Below are positions 61,301 to 64,000 of a DNA stretch of 64,000 nucleotides, piece by piece (positions within the stretch are counted from its first letter, which is position 1; every line of letters starts with the position of its first letter). The stretch comes from Lytechinus pictus (taxonomy: Eukaryota > Echinodermata > Echinoidea > Temnopleuroida > Toxopneustidae). A program made the translations under genes and the position numbers. The stretch covers positions 23,039,501 to 23,103,500 of the forward strand of contig NC_087262.1 in NCBI RefSeq assembly GCF_037042905.1, read 5' to 3'. A model generated the notes under the pieces. The model was not told the origin of the DNA, ran no database searches, and saw only the letters and a program-made list of their open reading frames with translations.

Positions 61301-61645
61301 CAGGTCCCTGAACAATGATGTGATGAGTTACACATCACACACAACTGGGAATATAAGTTTGATTTTTAGTCAAGCCTAAGTGTTTGTGAAACACCTGCCT
61401 ATGTACCACCCATAAATGATTCCAATTCCTTTGCAGACTGGCTACATCTGATTAATACTTACACCCCAGAGAGGTTGCTTTTCCTGCGGATACAGCTCAA
61501 AATATTTCTTGGCAGTGGGAACAGGGGGAAGCGTCTGAAGCCTGAGGTTGGTGTAGGTGTGAACGAACTGGAAAGCGTGCTTGAACATGTAGGTAGCCAG
61601 TCGGTCGCTGCCGTAGTTGGACATGTGAGTCATGAAGATGTTCAC
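40128..61645 (-). CDS. NDST: Heparan sulfate N-deacetylase/N-sulfotransferase (NDST), 3' part: sulfotransferase half, 7 coding exons; 5' exons outside the window
   Basis: Exons, in transcript order: 61645-61463, 60518-60422, 44915-44792, 43883-43709, 42486-42316, 41231-41122, 40347-40128. The joined 1,080 nt give 359 residues, the C-terminal part of a protein normally near 880. NDSTs are Golgi type II membrane enzymes that N-deacetylate and N-sulfate GlcNAc in heparan sulfate using PAPS. Visible here: the end of the deacetylase half ([16 protein letters not shown]), the PAPS 5'-phosphosulfate loop GPQKTGTTALY with the catalytic Lys, TFEEVQFF with the catalytic-region Glu, the 3'-phosphate segment [18 protein letters not shown] (Ser and His kept), the disulfide pair in [11 protein letters not shown] with the usual 10-residue spacing, and [14 protein letters not shown]. 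Which NDST paralog it is cannot be told. No break is seen. The N-terminal anchor and deacetylase active site lie beyond 64000. Confidence 0.96.
41122..41231 (-). CDS. NDST: NDST exon: MFLLDGEML segment
   Basis: 110 nt; [36 protein letters not shown], then two bases of Lys before GTAAGT. Matches VDGQ.LR..PA.VM..VQKFL...P..NY of NDSTs. Confidence 0.96.
41462..41782. repeat. Palindromic element built of degenerate ATTAGACCAAATGG words, copy 2
   Basis: In NDST intron (41232-42315). Left: TTTCGTCTAATAACCAGTTG GTCCAATAGCCATTTAGTCC; right: GGACCAACTGGTTATGAGAC, GGACCAAATGGTTTTAGGAC CAACTTGTTATTAGAC. Same word structure as 30624-30955. Confidence 0.75.
42031..42304. mobile_element. Palindromic MITE-like element ending 11 bp from an NDST splice donor
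   Basis: Left GGGTGTTTCATAAAGCGATT TGCAAGTTAAGAACGACTTT AAGAACGACTGGTG; right is its inverse (CACCAGTCGTTCTTAAAGTC ... TATGATACGGTCCCC). Arms about 55 bp with one small difference cluster; 274 bp. Confidence 0.8.
42316..42486 (-). CDS. NDST: NDST exon: HMRAHND segment
   Basis: 57 codons, phase 0 on both sides; [49 protein letters not shown]. Matches YQHQRAHDDP..Y.F.EVITA and CL.PG.Y.TH..RWL. A palindromic element starts 11 bp into the downstream intron. Confidence 0.97.
42797..43062 (+). mobile_element. tRNA-derived SINE in an NDST intron
   Basis: Head: TGTCATGGTCTAGTGGTTCC (A-box) and GGTTGTGGGTTTGAATCCTA (B-box). The body AGCAAGAAATTTACCCACAC TGTGCTGCACTTGACCCA, and the 3' end AAAGCGCTATATAAATCCAT TTTTATTATTA, are typical of abundant echinoderm SINEs. 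Confidence 0.85.
43709..43883 (-). CDS. NDST: NDST exon: 3'-phosphate-binding segment
   Basis: 175 nt; completes Trp, then [40 protein letters not shown] and AYSWYQ, phase 0 at GTAGGT. The LLDPA.RAYSWYQ block is diagnostic for NDSTs. Confidence 0.97.
44041..44218 (-). mobile_element. SINE with 7SL-like head, copy 2
   Basis: Minus-strand reading: CTGGGCGTTGTGGCGTGCGC CTGTAATCCAAGCT, then GAGGTTCGAGCCCTGGTCAC, CTTTCGGATGGTGAGGTTAA, TATCTGATTGATACACGTCT and a CACACACA tail. The copy at 16571 starts at the same base, which defines the 5' end. Confidence 0.75.
44225..44503 (-). mobile_element. tRNA-derived SINE abutting the 7SL-like SINE
   Basis: Minus-strand head 44500-44431: GCAGGTTAGCTCAGTCTGTA TAGCATCTGACTGTTGAACC, then GTTGTGAGTTTGAGTCCACT. 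The cloverleaf is decayed, so it is not a tRNA gene. The body contains GGATAGGATGTTAAATGGAT GCCCTGTG, similar to the core of the adjacent SINE. Confidence 0.7.
44792..44915 (-). CDS. NDST: NDST exon: PAPS-binding loop, second half
   Basis: 124 nt; completes Gly, then [38 protein letters not shown] and two bases of Trp. Continues the PAPS loop and carries the FEEVQFF motif. Confidence 0.97.
45327..45481. mobile_element. Near-fully palindromic MITE with TTACCATGGTAA arms
   Basis: Left GGCCCGTTTCACAGTGAGTT, CTTTGCCATTACGGCAACTA CCATGGTAAC; right is its inverse, ending AACTCTTTATGAAACGGGCC. Arms about 65 bp; 155 bp overall. Confidence 0.8.
47684..47842. mobile_element. MITE-like element with ATATTGGATGGCT ends
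   Basis: TTATATTGGATGGCTCAGAA TGGAATACCAGAAATATTCC at the left; GGAATATTTCTGGTATTTCA TCAAATAAAGCCATCCAATA TAAATATTAT at the right. Confidence 0.75.
48297..48914. mobile_element. Long-TIR foldback element, copy 2 (uninterrupted)
   Basis: TAAAGGACAAGTCTACCCCA ... AAAGTTATGACATTTTTAAG TTTCGCTTAATTTTACAAAA at the left is mirrored by TTTTGTGAAAAATAAGCGAA AACTTTAAAATGTCATAACT ... GTGGACTTGACCTTTAA at the right. Arms about 150 bp, 618 bp overall, no ORF. Confidence 0.8.
48970..49128. mobile_element. MITE-like element, family G (GTCACATTTGCTCTA ends), copy 1
   Basis: CAGTCACATTTGCTCTATGT ... AAACAGCCGTT at the left; AACGGCTGTTTTCGAATTTC TGTACGGCC ... GGGGAAATGTGACTG at the right. Confidence 0.75.
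49735..51790 (+). repeat. ~180-bp satellite array, about 12 monomers
   Basis: Anchors such as GACATGTTTTAAAATTGTTT recur at about 49745, 49905, 50086, 50262, 50428, 50608, 50791, 50970, 51149, 51333, 51517 and 51704. Monomers share ATACCTTTCGTTATGATCCC, TTGTTCTCCGTTAAGAAATA, TTTTCTCGACGATGTTGGAA ACG and AGATGGGTGTGCGATCTATC. Two variants exist: AATACGTCTTTTCTCGACGATG and AAAGATGCATTTTCTCGACAAAG. Outer copies are the most diverged. Confidence 0.9.
51960..52340 (-). repeat. Reverse copies of the GCGCGAAGCGCG tandem repeat
   Basis: CGCTCGCGCTTCGCCCTCGC at 51973, followed by diverged units with AAAAAGTGCTCTGTAAACAT and GTGCTGCGCACTCGCGAATT. Same family as 15253-17399, here inside the NDST intron. 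Confidence 0.7.
52546..53054. mobile_element. GC-rich TIR element with 9-bp target duplication
   Basis: Ends are CCGGGGGGGGGGGCACTC and the inverse GAGTGCCCCCCCCCCCCGGG. The flanks repeat GTTGAAGTC exactly at 52537-52545 and 53055-53063. The interior is rich in GGTCCTTGGAACGGG and GAGCGG words. The 169-aa frame inside has no recognisable family. Confidence 0.75.
53581..53832. repeat. Perfect 65-bp inverted repeat (hairpin) with 122-bp loop
   Basis: Left arm 53581-53645 (TTTTCTAAAATCTTGTACCA ... CATGTAATGGAC) and right arm 53768-53832 are exact reverse complements by reading. The loop is AT-rich. Confidence 0.85.
55365..55712. repeat. DR1-bearing dispersed repeat, third locus
   Basis: Two direct units of about 160 bp, each with TGACCTTTGACCTTACCA (perfect DR1 at 55382-55394 and 55539-55551), GCAGCATAACATGCAGGTCC and CGACTTACGGTTG. 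The end GTCTCGCC..GGGCGAGACAAAAA is like that of the 1964-2968 element. Confidence 0.75.
57180..57800 (+). repeat. ATC/CAT microsatellite region
   Basis: Interrupted ATCATCACCATTATCATAAT-type sequence over about 600 bp in the NDST intron. Frames are Ile/His or Asp/Asn low complexity. Confidence 0.8.
58535..58696. mobile_element. MITE-like element, family G, copy 2
   Basis: CCTCGGTCATATTTGCTCTA CGGCGGCCGTACGGTGAGTC at the left; ACTCGCCGCACGGCCGTCAT AGAGCAAAAATGACCGAGG at the right. Confidence 0.8.
59368..59525. mobile_element. MITE-like element, family G, copy 3 (best preserved)
   Basis: ACTTTGGTCACATTTGCTCT AGGGCGGCCGTACGGCGAGT C at the left; GACTCGCCGTACGGCCGCCG TATAGCAAATGTGACGAAGG at the right. 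Arms extend inward through AAAACGGCTGTTATTGACTC. Confidence 0.8.
60017..60191 (+). mobile_element. MITE-like element, family I, copy 3 (best preserved)
   Basis: CAGGGAATAATTTTCCTGGT ... GCAAAATTATTCCCTG gives 14-bp-plus inverted ends over 175 bp, 230 bp from the PAPS-loop exon. Same family as 21041-21212 and 27495-27742. Confidence 0.8.
60422..60518 (-). CDS. NDST: NDST exon: PAPS-binding loop, first half
   Basis: 97 nt; [20 protein letters not shown], then [12 protein letters not shown] plus the first base of Gly. It ends inside the PAPS loop: the Gly codon of KTGTT is split by a 15.5-kb intron. Confidence 0.96.
61105..61397. mobile_element. MITE-like element containing a nested MITE (inner 61170-61309)
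   Basis: Outer ends: GGGGTGTTTCACAAAGAGTT ATGTTTGACTTAG and the inverse AGTCAAGCCTAAGTGTTTGT GAAACACC. Inner ends: GGGCCCTGTTTCATAAAGAC TTGTTATAGTAACA and the inverse ATTATAACAAGTTTTTCGAA ACAGGTCCC. Confidence 0.8.
61463..61645 (-). CDS. NDST: NDST exon: end of deacetylase half
   Basis: 61 codons, phase 0 on both sides; [20 protein letters not shown] through [12 protein letters not shown] to EKQPLWG. Matches VNIFMTHLSNYGNDRL and [11 protein letters not shown] of NDSTs. The GTAAGT donor was chosen over an overlapping GTGTAA. The preceding exon was not found between 61646 and 64000. Confidence 0.96.
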
Positions 61646-61735
61646 CTGGAATGAGATGACGATTTCGATTTCGATTAAAGTGTGAACATGCTGAACATTA
61701 TGAAATACCACATGGACTTAGATTATGAGTGTAAA

Positions 61736-61979
61736 AGCTTGGTCCCACTGCACTTACGGATGCAGAGAGGATGTAAAACGAAAAAGAATCTTGCCATCCG
61801 TTGGAAAACGTAATGTATCTGTTGTGTATTCCTTGCATACATGTTCTATACGCTCTATATCAATCGAGCATCCGTCCACTGTTATTTCATTGTTCGCCCA
61901 TTTTGTCCCTTGTCTTGAGCAGATGAAAACGGATGGAGCCACCCCGAAATTCTGCTTGTCCGGCCAGTGGGACCAGGCC
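61736..61979. mobile_element. MITE-like element with CTTGGTCCCACTG ends
   Basis: AAGCTTGGTCCCACTGCACT at the left; CCGGCCAGTGGGACCAGGCC at the right. 244 bp. The frames crossing it on both strands (98 and 108 aa) have no recognised family. Confidence 0.7.
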
Positions 61980-63524
61980 TTCAGGGAAAGAGTGGCATTC
62001 AAGGACGTGGAGTCAAGGTAGATATGTCTTGGTACGCAAACCCAAAATTTCTCTTGATTCTCTAAGCTCAGTTCTTTCAAATCGAGTTTTTATTTGCTCA
62101 GACTGATAAACTTTATTTGATAAACTTTGGTAAATACAGAACATGTGCTCAAAAGTCAGGGAACCCCACCACAGAATGCACTCCTTCATGCAGAGAGTTC
62201 AATGTAGACAACAACACTACAATGTCCAGAGCCCAGAGAAACAAAAATATTTTATCACCTGACTTCACAATTAAATATCTAAAACATTGCCGACCTGGAA
62301 CACTTTATTACCTGTATAAATGTATGTTCATTTTCTGGTGGGGGTTTACTAGCTTTTGGGCACCACAGTATATGTTCCCATCCTCGCTTTGATAGAAAAA
62401 AATGTAATCATTATCACCTAAGTGTATACATGAGGGATGTAAAACTCTGTCAAAGGCAGCATTCAATATATATATTACTGAATGTTTTTTTGAGCACCCC
62501 TTCTCCCCCACCATACTTCCTTTCCTAGACAGTGTATGTATTGTATCTGAGTTGATTGTAATTCAATCTCAAGCTTATAAGAGCTGCTGATTCGCCACTC
62601 TGTCAGTGTTACCACAGTAGTCTGAAATCAGAATGAGTCAGTCTTTGTATGAACAAGGTACATTATGAAATTGTATTCAAATTATATTGATTAATGTGCA
62701 AGTGTCCACATTTAGTCTAAATTGTCTATTTCTGAGGGCTCTTCTTAAATAAAGAAAGGCAGATTAGGGGAAAGGCTGGACTGCAACCTTTGGGGTCCTG
62801 TATTGCAGGTTGTGTCCACATGCAAAAAAGGTTTGATTGGTTGAATTTTATTGGAAAGTGACAGTCAAAATAGCTAGTCCTAATAATTACCATATTTTAA
62901 AAGGGTGCGGAGCCTTCTATTTTGTAGCTCTCATGTACTCTATATGTCAGTATAAGTTGTGGAATGACCTGTGTTTTTCAGAGCAATGGCTAAACAGGGT
63001 TGAATTATAAAGGCTACTTTCATTCATTTTCTATATAATATTGTTGTAGATTATGCCATTGTTTAGTCATTAAGGATGTGAGATAACTTGGCGATATACA
63101 CGTGTTTGATTGAAAAAATCACTAGATAGTATGCCAGAGACATATTGTAAACTTGTTTGTAAACTTGGTGTTCAATATTTGACACTGGCCCCAAAAGTTA
63201 TCTAACTTAATTTTCATAATTTTTGTAATGTAATTTTTTGTTTGTTTTTACATTCATATTCATTAACTTGGTGTTGCTTCATGATGTTTGACAATGGTTG
63301 TATATAAGTGGACATCCTCAGAATGGATGGACTTGAAATTATGTTAAAAATAAAACCACTTTGAAAGGGAATCCATAGGTAGGCTTATAATAAGAAAAAT
63401 CAAAAGAATACATCTCTCAAGTTATTTAACAATACCATGATTTGTAAAAAAAAATTCCAGTCACCTTTATTTAAATCAGATGAATAATTAATTTTAGTGC
63501 GGCAAACTCCAGGCCATTCCTAAT

Positions 63525-63900
63525 AATAATACCAGGTATTTTGGTAATGTGAAAGCAAACTACGCGTAGTTTCCCCGAAAGAAAATACCCGCTAAATAGT
63601 AGGTACTTGGCAAAATTACGAGAACTTTCGCGGGGATTTTTCCAAGGTCGCAGGTATTTTGGCAATGTGAAAGCAATTTACGGGAACTTTTAGCCCAGCG
63701 TGTCGTTGGGCGCGGGCGCCGTGGGTGGCTGCTGGGCTAGTGGTTTTGAATCTCGCGCCTTGCCTGCTTATTAGACCATACTGCGCATGCTCCTAACTTC
63801 AGGAATTTATCCCGAAGAGTATGTTTCGGGGCGGTGTGAATGCAGGAATAATTAATGGGTATTTTTTAGCCTAAAGATTCTTGTGATCGAGGCGGTTTGA
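63525..63900. repeat. Dispersed repeat with internal GGTATTTTGG.AATGTGAAAGCAA units
   Basis: ACCAGGTATTTTGGTAATGT GAAAGCAAACTAC and GCAGGTATTTTGGCAATGTG AAAGCAATTTACGGGAACTT are two partial units; a GC-rich middle (63695-63730) follows. No coding signal. Confidence 0.5.
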
Positions 63901-64000
63901 AACCACCTAAAGTAATGTCTGTCCAATTGCATTTTTTTTTCTTCAAAGTCCATGTTTGATTCCAGAAAGCTTTAATGTGTAGAATAGAAAATGTTGTCAT

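Larger units (their letters stand above)
61646..64000. other. NDST intron upstream of the first visible exon
   Basis: No upstream NDST exon recognised. Contains a TIR element (61736-61979) and a repeat-rich end (63440-63900); the rest looks unique and AT-rich. Confidence 0.6.

Noticed and set aside
61754-62080. 108-aa minus-strand frame, considered as an upstream NDST exon
   Set aside because: It does not match NDST sequence before VNIFMTH and overlaps a TIR element.

Overview
This is a window of animal nuclear DNA: AT-rich, with spliced genes, long introns and dense short mobile elements. It most likely comes from an echinoderm, and the style of repeats suggests a sea urchin. This includes tRNA-derived SINEs, many palindromic MITE-like elements, TGACCTTTGACCT-rich repeats and AAGATGGCCGCC arrays. 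The species cannot be named from the sequence alone. Most long open frames are repeat translations. The real coding sequence sits in 23 short exons found by reading conserved protein families across splice sites.

Three genes are supported. (1) Positions 14861 to 1746, minus strand: a complete gene for cap-binding translation initiation factor eIF4E, with 7 coding exons and 227 residues. (2) Positions 18795 to 31182, plus strand: a complete PBLD/PhzF-family protein, with 9 coding exons and 301 residues. (3) Positions 61645 to 40128, minus strand: the last 7 coding exons (359 residues) of a heparan sulfate N-deacetylase/N-sulfotransferase (NDST). These cover the whole sulfotransferase half; the 5' exons lie beyond the right edge. 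All exon joins keep frame and all have GT/AG boundaries. The genes are functionally unrelated (translation, a metabolic-enzyme-like fold, Golgi glycan sulfation). EIF4E and PBLD are head to head about 3.9 kb apart; PBLD and NDST are tail to tail about 8.9 kb apart.

Layout: 1-1745 is 3' flank or UTR of EIF4E with MITE copies. EIF4E introns carry DR1-bearing repeats (1964-2968), MITEs, a 3.3-kb inverted array of AAGATGGCCGCC units (7141-10475), a 190-bp-arm inverted repeat (11464-12222) and CAT microsatellites. The 14862-18794 intergenic region has a GCGCGAAGCGCG tandem repeat and a long-TIR element interrupted by a 7SL-like SINE. PBLD introns carry MITEs and a GAT microsatellite. 31183-40127 is intergenic with MITEs. 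NDST introns carry SINEs, MITEs, and, in a 15.5-kb intron, a ~180-bp satellite (about 49735-51790), a GC-rich element with a 9-bp target duplication, and a perfect 65-bp-arm hairpin.

No prokaryote-like defence or biosynthetic system is present. The strongest novelty candidates are repeats: the 7SL-like SINE, the inverted YY1-motif array, the degenerate ATTAGACCAAATGG elements, and the two-type 180-bp satellite inside the NDST intron. Exon calls come from reading; element boundaries are approximate to a few bases.
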